A stretch of DNA of 64,000 bases from Thiomicrorhabdus cannonii (GCF_013391695.1 NZ_JACBGH010000001.1:558001-622000), one strand, 5' to 3'. Shown: positions 36,813 to 46,010, counted from the stretch's first letter. Notes: a model not told the origin generated them from the sequence alone. Made by a program: numbers and translations.

Positions 36813-36918
36813 AGCGTTCTCTCCATATGAATAAAACATTCACTATCAATAAGATAGCTGTTTCATCATAACAAAGAAAACGCCTGTCGCACAAACAAAT
36901 AAGCGGTATTACGTAACA

Positions 36919-37194
36919 TTACACCTTGGCACTTCGCCCGGCACGCTTAATGCCGTGAGTTTTGGCCAGTTCTCGCAAGTAAGCGGCCAACGCCGTCGTC
37001 ACATTCTGACCATCCTTTTTCTTGAATTTGACCTTCTCGATCTCTTCCAGATACTGCGCGATCTTTTGCACCGAATAGCCCTGTTCCAACAGCACTTTCA
37101 ATTCGTCTTTATAGGTCTCGAACTGATTAGTACGGCCACGGCGCGCGCCCTTTTCCGGGTTTGCTTTGATCCAATCTTGCAATGTTTTTTTCAT
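36919..37194 (-). CDS. Small basic hypothetical protein, possible helix-turn-helix
   Basis: 91 residues, strongly basic (about a quarter Lys/Arg). The pattern YKDELKVLLEQGYSVQKIAQYLEE looks like a helix-turn-helix that tests a start codon-proximal DNA-binding role, as in plasmid mobilisation or resolvase-like small proteins, but I do not recognise the family. GGGGGGAG before the ATG predicts strong translation. It sits between comEA and the wcaJ-like gene at the composition break near 37 kb. Confidence 0.55.
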   Translation of the reverse strand: MKKTLQDWIKANPEKGARRGRTNQFETYKDELKVLLEQGYSVQKIAQYLEEIEKVKFKKKDGQNVTTALAAYLRELAKTHGIKRAGRSAKV

Positions 37195-37221
37195 TTTCTC
37201 CCCCCAACGCTTAGGAAACGT

Positions 37222-38628
37222 TTAACGCGCATTTTTATGCCAGAAGCCTTTGAACAAAGTCATAAAGATAATTTTAACATCAAACCATATTGACCAATTT
37301 TTAATATAGTGCAGATCAAACTCTACCCGTTTTTCCATCTTTTCAATCGTATCTGTTTCACCACGCCAACCATTCACTTGTGCCCAGCCAGTGATACCAG
37401 GCTTTACCAAATGACGTTGCATATACTTAGGCACCAATTTGCGATACTGCTCGTTATGCGCCACAGCATGTGGACGTGGTCCGACTATAGACATCTTACC
37501 TTGCAGTACGTTCACAAACTGCGGCAATTCATCCAGACTGGTTTTTCTGAGAAATCGCCCCAAGGGTGTAATTCGGGGATCCTTCAGTCTAGCCTGCTGA
37601 ATATGCTCGCTGTTTTCCATGCAGACCATTGAACGGAATTTATAGACATTAATACGCTGTCCATTTAGACCATAACGTGTCTGCTTAAATATAACCGGAC
37701 CACTTGAAGAAAACTTGATTGCAAAGGCTATCATCACCAATAACGGACTAAACAAAATTAAAAAAAGAAACGCCAATGTAATATCTTCAATACGCTTTAC
37801 TATTCTAGATGACAAAGAATTCAATGGCGTATCAAAAACTGAAATAATTGGAATGCCGTCTATATCAATCCAACGTGCATGCATCAAATCAAATGAAAAC
37901 AAATCAGGTACGAATTTAACAACGACCGTTGTATTGGCTAAAACATCCAAAAGCTGCTTGATTTTGGCTTCTTCCTGTAACGGCAAACAGATATAAATCT
38001 CATTTATACGTAGTTGCTCGATTTCTTCTTGCAGTCTTTCGGTAGCTTCTCGTACAGGAATCCGCCCGAGAAAGCGTCCCCACAGCTCGGGATTATCATC
38101 ATAAAAGGCAATTACTCTATAGCCCAATCCAGGCTTGCGATTGATACGCTCTGCCAATGTCAACCCAACCTTGCCAGCACCTATAATCGCAACATTCCTG
38201 ACGTTCTCGCGCCTCTGACTCAATCCATTCAAAAGCAACTGCATTATCAACCGATACGCCATCAGTAAGACAGGCGTCACTAGTGCCCAAGCTAAAATAA
38301 CTGGTCTAGGCAACTCGTGACTTTCCTGCAAAAGAAATGCCGCGATAATCAGGCCTGTCCAGGCCAAAAACCATGCCTTCAAAATGAGCTTCGAACTAAG
38401 TGCTAATTCATGCCCTTTCCATGCGCGGTAAACGCCAAATAGCTGCGCAAGGATTAAGAAAAATGCACTACCGAAGACAGCCAACCACACATAAGCCTGC
38501 GTAATTGGTAGCGCCAACACCATCACTATTGCATAGAGCACACCCGCCGGCAGAAGCAAATCCAATACGCGAAACAACCATACAGTACCTGGCAGCCTGC
38601 GCTTGATATCAATCTTGTTAAACGCCAT
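37222..38628 (-). CDS. Undecaprenyl-phosphate sugar phosphotransferase (WcaJ family)
   Basis: Initiating enzyme that loads a sugar-1-phosphate on undecaprenyl phosphate for exopolysaccharide or O-antigen. 468 residues: four N-terminal helices (about 15-130), a Rossmann-like CoA-binding-type domain (about 140-260, VAIIGAGKVGLTLAERI), one helix near 285-305, and the catalytic domain with YKFRSMV, LRKTSLDELPQFVNVL and IVGPRP. ATG 38628 is preferred over the upstream TTG 38649. It stands alone between two units; no glycosyltransferase operon follows it here. Confidence 0.9.
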   Translation of the reverse strand: MAFNKIDIKRRLPGTVWLFRVLDLLLPAGVLYAIVMVLALPITQAYVWLAVFGSAFFLILAQLFGVYRAWKGHELALSSKLILKAWFLAWTGLIIAAFLLQESHELPRPVILAWALVTPVLLMAYRLIMQLLLNGLSQRRENVRNVAIIGAGKVGLTLAERINRKPGLGYRVIAFYDDNPELWGRFLGRIPVREATERLQEEIEQLRINEIYICLPLQEEAKIKQLLDVLANTTVVVKFVPDLFSFDLMHARWIDIDGIPIISVFDTPLNSLSSRIVKRIEDITLAFLFLILFSPLLVMIAFAIKFSSSGPVIFKQTRYGLNGQRINVYKFRSMVCMENSEHIQQARLKDPRITPLGRFLRKTSLDELPQFVNVLQGKMSIVGPRPHAVAHNEQYRKLVPKYMQRHLVKPGITGWAQVNGWRGETDTIEKMEKRVEFDLHYIKNWSIWFDVKIIFMTLFKGFWHKNAR

Positions 38629-38701
38629 AGAGCTCAATTTCCTATCCAATCAAAAAAACTGCTGATAAATCCAGCTAAAGCTATACTTTCATTCCCCAAA
38701 T

Positions 38702-38732
38702 AAAAAAGGCGAGTCGAAAACCAACTCGCCTT
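38702..38732 (-). terminator. Terminator of the type I secretion operon
   Basis: AAGGCGAGT (38706-38714) pairs with ACTCGCCTT (38724-38732); six T follow on the minus strand. It lies 26 bp after the fusion protein stop and separates the secretion operon from the wcaJ-like gene. Confidence 0.82.
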
Positions 38733-38758
38733 AGATTATAAAGTTTTCAGAGACCAGA

Positions 38759-40168
38759 TTAATCTTCATTAAATGAACGGGCAAACATATCCTTGAAGGG
38801 CTTCAAGAAATAATCCAAAAGGGTTCTTTCACCCGTTTTGATCATGACCTCAGCCGGCATACCTGGCAAAAGGAAAAGTCCATCCTTCTCCATCTGTTTG
38901 ACACCATCAGGTGTCACGATGACCTTGGCTTCAAAGTACTCCATCCCGCTTTTTTGATCGATAAACTTATCCGCCGACACATTGATGACTTTACCCTCGA
39001 TAACATGAGTAGTTTGACTGCTAAATGCGGAAAACCGGACATCTGCAATCAAACCCGCGTAAACACGATCAATATCTGTTGTAGAGACTCTGGCACGAAC
39101 AGCATAGTCCTTCGAGGCAGGCACGACCTCCATCAATGTTTTTCCAGGTTGCACCACCTCACCCACTGTAAATACCGTCAGTCCGTTAACCCGCCCATCC
39201 ACCGGTGCTACAATTTCAATTCGCTGCAATCGGTCAGCCAGCGCTACCTTGCGGGATTCCAAATCGGCTTTTTCCGATTGCGCCTTTCTCAGTTCAGAAA
39301 CCACCTCTTCAAGAAATTGCTGCTTTTGTAGAATCTGCTGAGATTCCGTTTCCGCTATCTCGACCTTAAGACGTGCGATTTCCGAACGATGGCTATCACG
39401 CTCCCCCTTTAAACGTGCCAATTCTCGCTGCATTTCCTGCAAGCGGATTTTGTCGGCAAATTGTTCGCGGTAGAGCGCCTCCCAATCTGCCACCTCAAGA
39501 GCATAAGAGGCAATGCGCTCATCAAGGGTTCTGATAACCGATGTCAAACCACCAATCTGTTCCTTCAATGCCTCAATGCGTTGCGCGTAAATTCGCAGCT
39601 CACCGTTCAGCGCCTCCTGGCGCGCAGTAAAGACCTCCTGCTGACCAAGCAAAACTTCATTTACGTGGGCATCCCCTTTAAACTGCAATAATGCTACCGG
39701 AAACTCGATTTTAGCCGCCATACCTCTTTCGGCCTTCAAACGCGCCTCAAGCCCCAAAACCTCATTTAAACGAGATTGCACCATCGACAACTCAGCCTGA
39801 GCCTGAGTTGGAGAAAGACGCAATAAAACCTGACCCGCAGATACCTCATCCCCCTCTTGCACCAGAATCTCAGAAACCATTCCGCCTTCATAATGCTGCA
39901 CGACACGGTTGTTGGAAACCACCATCACTTCGCCAGCCGCCACCGAAGCACTATTCAAGGGAGCAATGGCCGCCCAGCCACCAAACACCACAAAAACAAC
40001 AAAGAGAATCAACAATCCCAAACGGGTATAACCGCGATGCTCACTACTTATCGACGGCAACGCCTTTTGCTCCACAATTGAAAAACTCTCAATATCCTGC
40101 TTTCCTAGGGATTGGACTGTGTCTGTCCGGGAGGTTGCCGATTGAGCCTGAATTAATTCCTGTGACAT
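38759..40168 (-). CDS. Type I secretion membrane fusion protein (HlyD/PrtE family)
   Basis: Periplasmic adaptor of a type I secretion system. One transmembrane helix (about 48-68), then a lipoyl half (VAAGEVMVVSNNRVVQHYEGGMVSEILVQEGD is the family pattern; only position is given here, about 75-110), a long coiled coil (about 130-310) and a beta domain with IVAPVDGRVNGL. 469 residues. ATG 40168 follows AAAGG; an upstream GTG at 40192 would overlap the ABC gene. Last gene of sapC-tolC-ABC-fusion protein; its likely cargo is the RTX protein at 47-51 kb. Confidence 0.9.
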   Translation of the reverse strand: MSQELIQAQSATSRTDTVQSLGKQDIESFSIVEQKALPSISSEHRGYTRLGLLILFVVFVVFGGWAAIAPLNSASVAAGEVMVVSNNRVVQHYEGGMVSEILVQEGDEVSAGQVLLRLSPTQAQAELSMVQSRLNEVLGLEARLKAERGMAAKIEFPVALLQFKGDAHVNEVLLGQQEVFTARQEALNGELRIYAQRIEALKEQIGGLTSVIRTLDERIASYALEVADWEALYREQFADKIRLQEMQRELARLKGERDSHRSEIARLKVEIAETESQQILQKQQFLEEVVSELRKAQSEKADLESRKVALADRLQRIEIVAPVDGRVNGLTVFTVGEVVQPGKTLMEVVPASKDYAVRARVSTTDIDRVYAGLIADVRFSAFSSQTTHVIEGKVINVSADKFIDQKSGMEYFEAKVIVTPDGVKQMEKDGLFLLPGMPAEVMIKTGERTLLDYFLKPFKDMFARSFNED

Positions 40169-40178
40169 TAATAAACCT

Positions 40179-41882
40179 TTACTTTTGATCACTCAATGAT
40201 AACTGCCCATTTTGCAACGCACTCAATACATCATCGCGAGGCCCAAAGCCACGCAATTGTCCCTGAGCCATTAGCAACACCTTGTCAACATGCTTAAGAA
40301 TCTGTTTGCGATGTGATATCAACACAGCGGTAATACCGGCCTGTTTGAGGTGATCTAACGCCTCGCCAAGTGCCTTTTCACCTTGATCATCCAAATTGGA
40401 GTTCGGTTCATCCAGAATAATCAGTTTAGGACCATCATACAGTGCTCGTGCCAAGCCAATTCTCTGACGCTGTCCACCAGAAAGCCCGCCTGCGTTGCCC
40501 AGCAATACAGTATCGTACCCGTTTGGAAGACGTAGAATCATCTCATGCACACCAGCCAGCTTAGCGGCTTCCACCACCTTAATAGGATCCAACTCGCCAA
40601 AGCGGGCGATATTTTCACTAACCGTGCCGTTGAACAACTCTATATCCTGGGGCAGATAGCCAATATATTTCCCTAAATCCTCTTTATCCCAGGCATGAAT
40701 ATCTGCCCCATCCAGGCGAACCTTCCCTGCCATCAACGGCCACACCCCCAGTAATGCCCGCGCCAAAGAGGACTTACCAGCTCCACTGGGACCGATAATC
40801 GCAACCATATCCCCTTTTTCCAAAGAAAACGACACCCCCTTTACAGAAGGCGCTTTGGCACCAGGGGGCATAACCATAATACTCTCCGCCTGTAACCTCC
40901 CTTCGGGAGCCGGCAATGCCATATTTTTGGGCTTGACGGGATAGGCTTCAAACAAGCCATCAAGACGACCATACGCACTTCTGGCCTGGCCAAAGCCTTT
41001 CCAAGAACCAATCATTAGATCCAGTGGTGCCAGGGCACGTCCCAAAATAATCGAACCTGCAATCATCATCCCCGGGGTAATTTCGCTTTGAATAGCTAAA
41101 TACCCCCCAAGCCCCAGAATCAAGGACTGGAACATCAGCCGAAGGGTTTTAGAAAGATTAGACAACACACTGGCACGGTCACTCGCCTTGGACTGTTTGC
41201 TCAAAAAGCTCATGTGCTTCTCAAACCACTTTTGACGCAGGTGCTGCTCCATACCCATAGCAGCCACAACTTCGGCATTCTTAAGACAAGACGCGGCATA
41301 ATTACTTGACTGCAAATTTTCTGTATTTGCCTCTGCCAGTAATGTCTTGGTGGCATACTCGTTGGCCAGCGTTAAAGAAAACAAAATCACCACTGCAATG
41401 AGCGCAAAGGCTCCGAAATAAGGGTGAAAAAGAAACAAGATTGCAATATAGATAGGCAACCACGGCGCATCAAAAAACGCAAAAAGTCCATTGCCAGTCA
41501 AAAACTGGCGCAAACTTGTCATATCGTTAATGGGTTGCGGACTCCCCTGCCCCGGCTCATTAATAGCGCGCTTAAACATGGATGAAAACAAATTTTCATT
41601 GAGATACTGATCCATGTGATTCCCAACACGAATCAAAATACGCGAGCGCACAAACTCCAGCAAGCCCATGGTAATAAACAGAACCACAACAATAAGGGTA
41701 AGCATATACAGCGTGTCTTCACTGCGGCTGGTGAGTACACGGTCGTATAACTGCAACATATACAGCGCCGGCACCAACATCAGCAAGTTAATAAACAAAC
41801 TAAAAAAACCCGCCGACAAAAAAGCCCTTCTCGCCGATAAGAGTGCTTTCTGTAATTCTGTTTTTTGAATATCCTTCGCCAT
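40179..41882 (-). CDS. Type I secretion ABC transporter (PrtD/RsaD type)
   Basis: Fused permease-ATPase of a type I secretion system, 567 residues. Transmembrane region with about six helices (25-300), then ATPase: Walker A IGPSGAGKSSLARAL (about 365), signature LSGGQRQRIGLARAL, Walker B LIILDEPNSNLD, H-loop SHRK. No N-terminal C39 peptidase-like domain, which places it with the PrtD/RsaD exporters of proteases and S-layer proteins. ATG 41882 is chosen (AGGCAG upstream). Confidence 0.92.
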   Translation of the reverse strand: MAKDIQKTELQKALLSARRAFLSAGFFSLFINLLMLVPALYMLQLYDRVLTSRSEDTLYMLTLIVVVLFITMGLLEFVRSRILIRVGNHMDQYLNENLFSSMFKRAINEPGQGSPQPINDMTSLRQFLTGNGLFAFFDAPWLPIYIAILFLFHPYFGAFALIAVVILFSLTLANEYATKTLLAEANTENLQSSNYAASCLKNAEVVAAMGMEQHLRQKWFEKHMSFLSKQSKASDRASVLSNLSKTLRLMFQSLILGLGGYLAIQSEITPGMMIAGSIILGRALAPLDLMIGSWKGFGQARSAYGRLDGLFEAYPVKPKNMALPAPEGRLQAESIMVMPPGAKAPSVKGVSFSLEKGDMVAIIGPSGAGKSSLARALLGVWPLMAGKVRLDGADIHAWDKEDLGKYIGYLPQDIELFNGTVSENIARFGELDPIKVVEAAKLAGVHEMILRLPNGYDTVLLGNAGGLSGGQRQRIGLARALYDGPKLIILDEPNSNLDDQGEKALGEALDHLKQAGITAVLISHRKQILKHVDKVLLMAQGQLRGFGPRDDVLSALQNGQLSLSDQK

Positions 41883-41970
41883 TCTCTGCCTATGTTCCAA
41901 TTCATTTCTAACGGCCGGTTGTCAAAACAGCCAACCAGCCTTACCGTACCACACGGTTACGTTTTAATTA

Positions 41971-43290
41971 TCACCAATTTTCAACTGTAAAAGGCTGTTT
42001 TAAATAACGCTCTACCGAATTAGCATCCAGTCGGCCTATCAAATACAAAAACTCAAACTGTGCCATCAAGTTGTTATAAATCTCGGTTGTCAATTGACGT
42101 TGTGCACTGTATAAATTGGCTTTTGCCTCCAGCACATCAAAAACGCCCCGCAACCCATAGTTCATACCCTTCTGAGCAGCTTCAAGATAAGCTTCGTTAG
42201 ATGCTTTACTCTGCTGTAATGCCAAAATATTGGCCATTGAACCATATAAGCGCGCCAGCACCTCTTCAAGCTTCACCTTAATAAAGCGTTTGCGGTCATT
42301 AAGCAAATGCTCTCTACTTAGCATCATTTTCTGAGCAGCCGTGACTTTAGACTGGGTACCCCCCCCCTGATAAAGCGGCACAACCATCTCCAACTGCACT
42401 TTGCGATCATCCTTAATACTGGTTTCATAAGAATCGGTTTCACCAGCCTCAAGACGCAAACTCACCTCCGGCCAATGTTCCGCCTTCTGAACACCCACCT
42501 CCTGCCGCGCAAGTTCATATTGCCGCTCAGCCACGCTCACACTTAACGCGTTTTGCAAGGCACTTTGCGGCCAATCATTACGCGATAAAATCAGACGCGC
42601 ACGCTCCCAAAGGGTTTCATCAAGAGAAACCACACTCTCCACGGGCTGTCCCAGAAGATGCTCCAAACGCTTCTGGCGAATCTTCACCTCGTTTTGGTTT
42701 TGTACTAGAAACGAATTAATTTCATCAAAACGCGCACGCGCTTCCAGCAAATCCATTTTGGTGGCCAAGCCGCGTTCCAGCATGGCCTCCAGGCGCTCAA
42801 GACGAAGTCGATGATCCGCCAACTCGCTTTCAGACAGTATCAGTAACTTGTTGTATTTCGACAAATCCAAAAATGCCTCTGCCAGCTCCAGCGTCTTGGT
42901 TTGCTCATCAAGACGAAACTGCAACTCGGCTGCCTCAACAGAAACCTCGGCTTTATCAATATTTCTGAAACGCTTTAATGAATAAAGCGGTTGAACCATC
43001 GACAAAGTGCCTCGATTGTAATGATTGTCTAGCTTATCCGAAAAACTGTTTGAATACTCAGAATAGCCGCGACTGTATTGAAAACTCACATTTGGCTTCA
43101 CAGCGGCCCACGCCTGATTTACGCTCTCCGCATCGGCCTGCAACTGAGCCTGTTTGGCGGCCAAGTCATCATTCTGACCCAAAGTCAATTTAATGGCTTC
43201 CAGCAACGTTACAGGCGCAGCCTGTAACGTAGGGGCCCAAACAAACCCGGCAACAAATATCATTACCCCAAACGGCTGGTTTAATTTCAT
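41971..43290 (-). CDS. TolC-family outer membrane channel
   Basis: Outer membrane exit duct of the type I system, 439 residues. Signal peptide ends TLQA (about 24); two long helical repeats of the OEP family follow (AIKLTLGQNDDLAAKQAQL; LYQ...AAQKMMLSREHLLNDR). It contains a run of nine G on the coding strand (42359-42367) encoding three glycines, in frame as sequenced, so the gene is ON but prone to slippage. Lies 75 bp after sapC and 88 bp before the ABC gene. Confidence 0.9.
   Translation of the reverse strand: MKLNQPFGVMIFVAGFVWAPTLQAAPVTLLEAIKLTLGQNDDLAAKQAQLQADAESVNQAWAAVKPNVSFQYSRGYSEYSNSFSDKLDNHYNRGTLSMVQPLYSLKRFRNIDKAEVSVEAAELQFRLDEQTKTLELAEAFLDLSKYNKLLILSESELADHRLRLERLEAMLERGLATKMDLLEARARFDEINSFLVQNQNEVKIRQKRLEHLLGQPVESVVSLDETLWERARLILSRNDWPQSALQNALSVSVAERQYELARQEVGVQKAEHWPEVSLRLEAGETDSYETSIKDDRKVQLEMVVPLYQGGGTQSKVTAAQKMMLSREHLLNDRKRFIKVKLEEVLARLYGSMANILALQQSKASNEAYLEAAQKGMNYGLRGVFDVLEAKANLYSAQRQLTTEIYNNLMAQFEFLYLIGRLDANSVERYLKQPFTVENW
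42359..42367 (-). repeat. G9 homopolymer inside the tolC-like gene
   Basis: Nine C on the plus strand (G9 coding) at codons for QGGGT. Gain or loss of one base would truncate the exporter; such tracts mark phase-variable genes in other proteobacteria. Confidence 0.7.
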
Positions 43291-43365
43291 ACGTCTTTCA
43301 TCTTAATTTTAATATGGAATTGGCAGATAAGATTCAAATCGGAATTAATTCCAACCATCCGCAAA

Positions 43366-44154
43366 CTATTCAAACTTTAAAACGTCACTGGCCTCTTCGC
43401 CAAAAAAAGCATCCAGATTTTCAATCCTTGTTGCCCTCTGCTGCTTGAGCTTCGCAAAATTCTGAGTCGCCTCCGAAACACGCCTCAAATGTTGCAAACT
43501 GAAAAGATGCGCATAAATCAAAGACATGGCTCCAACCGACATCAAAGTCTGCAACTGCTCTGCATCCAGTCGATTGAGTTTATGTTCATCCACCCTAAAT
43601 AGGTCTTCACGCGCTGTTTTCAACTCACCGTTTTGAGGATCTTTATATTGAAATAAGAGGGGCACCAATAATCCAAACGCCGCCAGTTGAGAACACGCTT
43701 TGGTTGTCTGTTCAAAAGAAGCATTCAGATTTTGCAAAAAACGCAAAAGTGCCTTGCCTTTTTCAGTCAACTCATTCTCATCATCAATAATCGCCTCTCC
43801 ACGCCCCTTGGCAAACCCCTTTTCTGCAGCAAATGCACATAAAACCGGCTCACCATCGGCCGGCTTAATCAAATCATAAGGGTACTTGCGCAAAATAGCT
43901 GGCGCATAAGGCAACAAAAAACGACCATTTTGAGGATGTACCAAACAATTCACCCCACCCAAGCCGGTTGGCATACCGATTTGAATCCCGTTCTCATTTT
44001 TCTGAAAACAAATCGGGTAAAGCGGCAGCACACTGCCCAACTCAGCCTGAGACAACGCAATAAAAGACCAGTTCCCGGCAAAAGAAAACGGTTTATCCGG
44101 CGCATATCCAAACCCTGAATGCCCAGCTTTTGAAAGTGCAACAAATTCCGTCAT
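43366..44154 (-). CDS. sapC: SapC-family protein
   Basis: 262-residue protein of the SapC family (named after a gene in the Campylobacter fetus S-layer secretion locus; biochemical role unclear). No signal peptide. The N-terminal part FVALSKAGHSGFGYAPDKPFSF and the middle segment with LLPYAPAILRKYPYDLI and LCAFAAEKGF match the family. It leads the operon sapC-tolC-ABC-fusion protein, the usual setting of SapC beside type I S-layer exporters. A strong terminator hairpin lies only 33 bp before its ATG, and the ribosome site is weak, so expression may depend on read-through. Confidence 0.85.
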   Translation of the reverse strand: MTEFVALSKAGHSGFGYAPDKPFSFAGNWSFIALSQAELGSVLPLYPICFQKNENGIQIGMPTGLGGVNCLVHPQNGRFLLPYAPAILRKYPYDLIKPADGEPVLCAFAAEKGFAKGRGEAIIDDENELTEKGKALLRFLQNLNASFEQTTKACSQLAAFGLLVPLLFQYKDPQNGELKTAREDLFRVDEHKLNRLDAEQLQTLMSVGAMSLIYAHLFSLQHLRRVSEATQNFAKLKQQRATRIENLDAFFGEEASDVLKFE

Positions 44155-44183
44155 ATATTTTTACTCAATTTATTTTCATCCCC

Positions 44184-44221
44184 AAAAAAGCAAAGCCTCT
44201 AAACAATAGAGGCTTTGCTTT
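44184..44221 (-). terminator. Strong intrinsic terminator in the sapC leader
   Basis: A perfect 15-bp stem (44187-44201 with 44207-44221, loop AACAA) is followed on the minus strand by six T. It lies 33 bp before sapC and 258 bp after the split LicD gene. It either ends that upstream transcript with the sapC promoter squeezed into the last 30 bp, or acts as an attenuator of the secretion operon. The rest of 44222-44478 shows no open frame or clear promoter. Confidence 0.85.
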
Positions 44222-44478
44222 TGGCAATTTATGAAATTTCATATCATTCAAAAAATAGCCAATCCTAACACTTTTGAATGTTAATGTAAAAAGCTTAAGG
44301 AATGTCCGCCGTGCCCTCTTGAACAAAAAATCACGCCCATTTGACTATGAAACCTTGCTTAACTGAACTTGCTCATTCTCTTTATCACTTTTAAAGCATT
44401 TTAAGCAATGAAGCTTTGTACAAACTAGTCGACAGCCGCAAGAAAGAAAAGGCTATCAACCGAGTATTTCAATGCCTG

Positions 44479-45390
44479 CTAGCGGTTTTTGATACGCGCA
44501 ACAATACTAGTACTCGAGACCGTGTCCGTAGCTGGCGCAAAACATACATGAATACCTTTTGCTTTGAAGAGGGCCGTTAAGCGGATCCAGCGCTCTGAGT
44601 CCCGCCACATTCCTACGACAATAATCGTATTAACTTTAAGTGACACAACCCAACTGACCATTTTTTGTGGTTCCAACTCAGTTGAAACATCCATCACGTC
44701 AACTTGATCTACACAACGCAGGGCTTTAATAATTTCAACACGATGCGCCTGAGGAATAACCGGCATTTTGCCTTTTTGTTTTTGGCAAACTCTGTCACTG
44801 ATAACAGCCACGGTTAAACAATCAACTTGCTCGCGAGCATACTTCAAATAACGCAGATGCCCTATATGAAATAAATCAAAAACACCTAATGCCAAGCCTC
44901 CACTTTTATCATTAACTTGATTAACGCAACCTAAAAGCTCACCCTTTTTGGGGATGCCCTTCAAATGATTAACAAGCAAACTCAATAACTTGTCTTCAGG
45001 AAGATAATGCAACGTAAACTTTGCAAGTGAAACAGTCTTACTAATATTACCGCATTGCCAGTTAGTCAAAATACGGGAATAAGCAAAGCACTCTGTCAGT
45101 AAAGAGAATTCACGCAAATTGCAAGCTGCAATCACCGTATCAAAATCAGGCTGTGGGGTTTGCCAATCCATGCCATATAAAGCCTTCAGAATATATGATG
45201 GCTCGGCTACAGACCAACAAGGCTTTTCGGCGCTCTCATCATAATTAAGAGTAAATATGGGGAACTCGGTCACACGACTCCAAGGGTGATCAACAGACTC
45301 GTACCAAAACCCACTTAAGATTTTCTGATTGCCCTTATCGAAGGTGAAACCATAAAGATCGACGACGACATCCAGTTTTGGGTTCCACAT
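44479..45390 (-). pseudogene. Distal part of a frameshifted LicD-cytidylyltransferase gene
   Basis: 303 codons from the first ATG in this frame. The first part (about 1-60, PKLDVVVDLYGFTFDKG) is the C-terminal half of a LicD-type phosphotransferase domain whose first half lies in the frame upstream. Residues about 165-300 form a TagD/LicC-type cytidylyltransferase: GVFDLFHIGHLRYL with the HxGH nucleotide motif, PVIPQAHRVEII, and the terminal SSTSIVARI, equal to the ISTT signature of glycerol-3-phosphate cytidylyltransferase. No ribosome site precedes ATG 45390, so it is unlikely to be translated independently. The intact product would be a 510-residue TPR-LicD-cytidylyltransferase. Confidence 0.75.
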
Positions 45391-46010
45391 AGCAACGGAT
45401 TGACTAAATTTTTTACCCCTTCTTGTCGCTTCCAGCCTAGTTTTTCTAATATAGCGGCAGCCGCCCTAAGCTCCTCAAATGGAAGGCCGATATCTAAATC
45501 CTTATCGTAAGTAAATAACGCCCCATCTCGCACCATTGCAAGCAGCGTTCCCGAGGTTGCAAACGCATGAAGCCCGTTCTTGGCGAACAGGCCTAATATT
45601 TTATCTAAAACCTCTTTTCCCAGTTCAGGATTAAAACGAATCGCAGGAACCTTCGCATAAGCGGCTTCATAGCGATTCTGCAATCGACATTGCAACGCCT
45701 CTCTGAAATGTTGTTGCGCATCCGGCAAACACCCCAGCTGCAAAAGCATTACCGCCAAACTCCATTGCTCTTGCAGGGAACCAGGGGACAACACAACGGC
45801 ATGCTCAAACGATTGCAAAGCACCGTCTGAATCCTCTAGTCGTAATAAAAGCTTTCCCTGCAACCTATAAAACACAAACTGATTGGGAAATTTTTCAATC
45901 GCCGTCTTTAAGAGCGTATGCGCTTCATTAAGACGATTTTGACTCAATAACTTTTCGACTTGTAAGCAAAACTGTGTAATATGACTGGTCATCTTGGCAC
46001 TTGGTACCAT
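45315..46010 (-). pseudogene. Proximal part of the same gene: TPR plus N-terminal LicD domain
   Basis: 231 codons before a stop. Residues about 15-115 are tetratricopeptide repeats (LNEAHTLLKTAIEKFPN, GALQSFEHAVVLSPGS). From about 145 a LicD nucleotidyltransferase domain begins: TSGTLLAMVRDGALFTYDKDLDIGLP with the metal-binding DKDLD. After GVK (residue 200) the frame becomes nonsense-like, while the -1 frame continues LicD homology directly. The junction is an A6 tract (45409-45414 on the plus strand as T6). One extra A, or a -1 ribosomal slip, restores the full protein. ATG 46010 with GGGAT upstream is the likely start. Upstream gap 46011-46263 holds nothing I can identify. Confidence 0.75.
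45409..45414 (-). repeat. A6 tract / slippery heptamer at the LicD frameshift
   Basis: On the coding strand the zero frame reads GTA AAA AAT, which contains the heptamer A-AAA-AAT of the X-XXY-YYZ type. Slipping by -1 here joins GVK to KFSQSVAMWNPKLD of the next frame. Confidence 0.6.

Noticed and set aside
40336-40350. ACCGGCCTGTT in the secretion ABC gene as a repeat copy in the AT-rich region
   Set aside because: One core base is missing (ACC-GG instead of ACCCGG); it was not counted as an exact copy.
44479-45390. Independent cytidylyltransferase gene starting at ATG 45390
   Set aside because: No ribosome site, and its first 60 residues are the second half of a LicD domain whose first half ends at the A6 tract.
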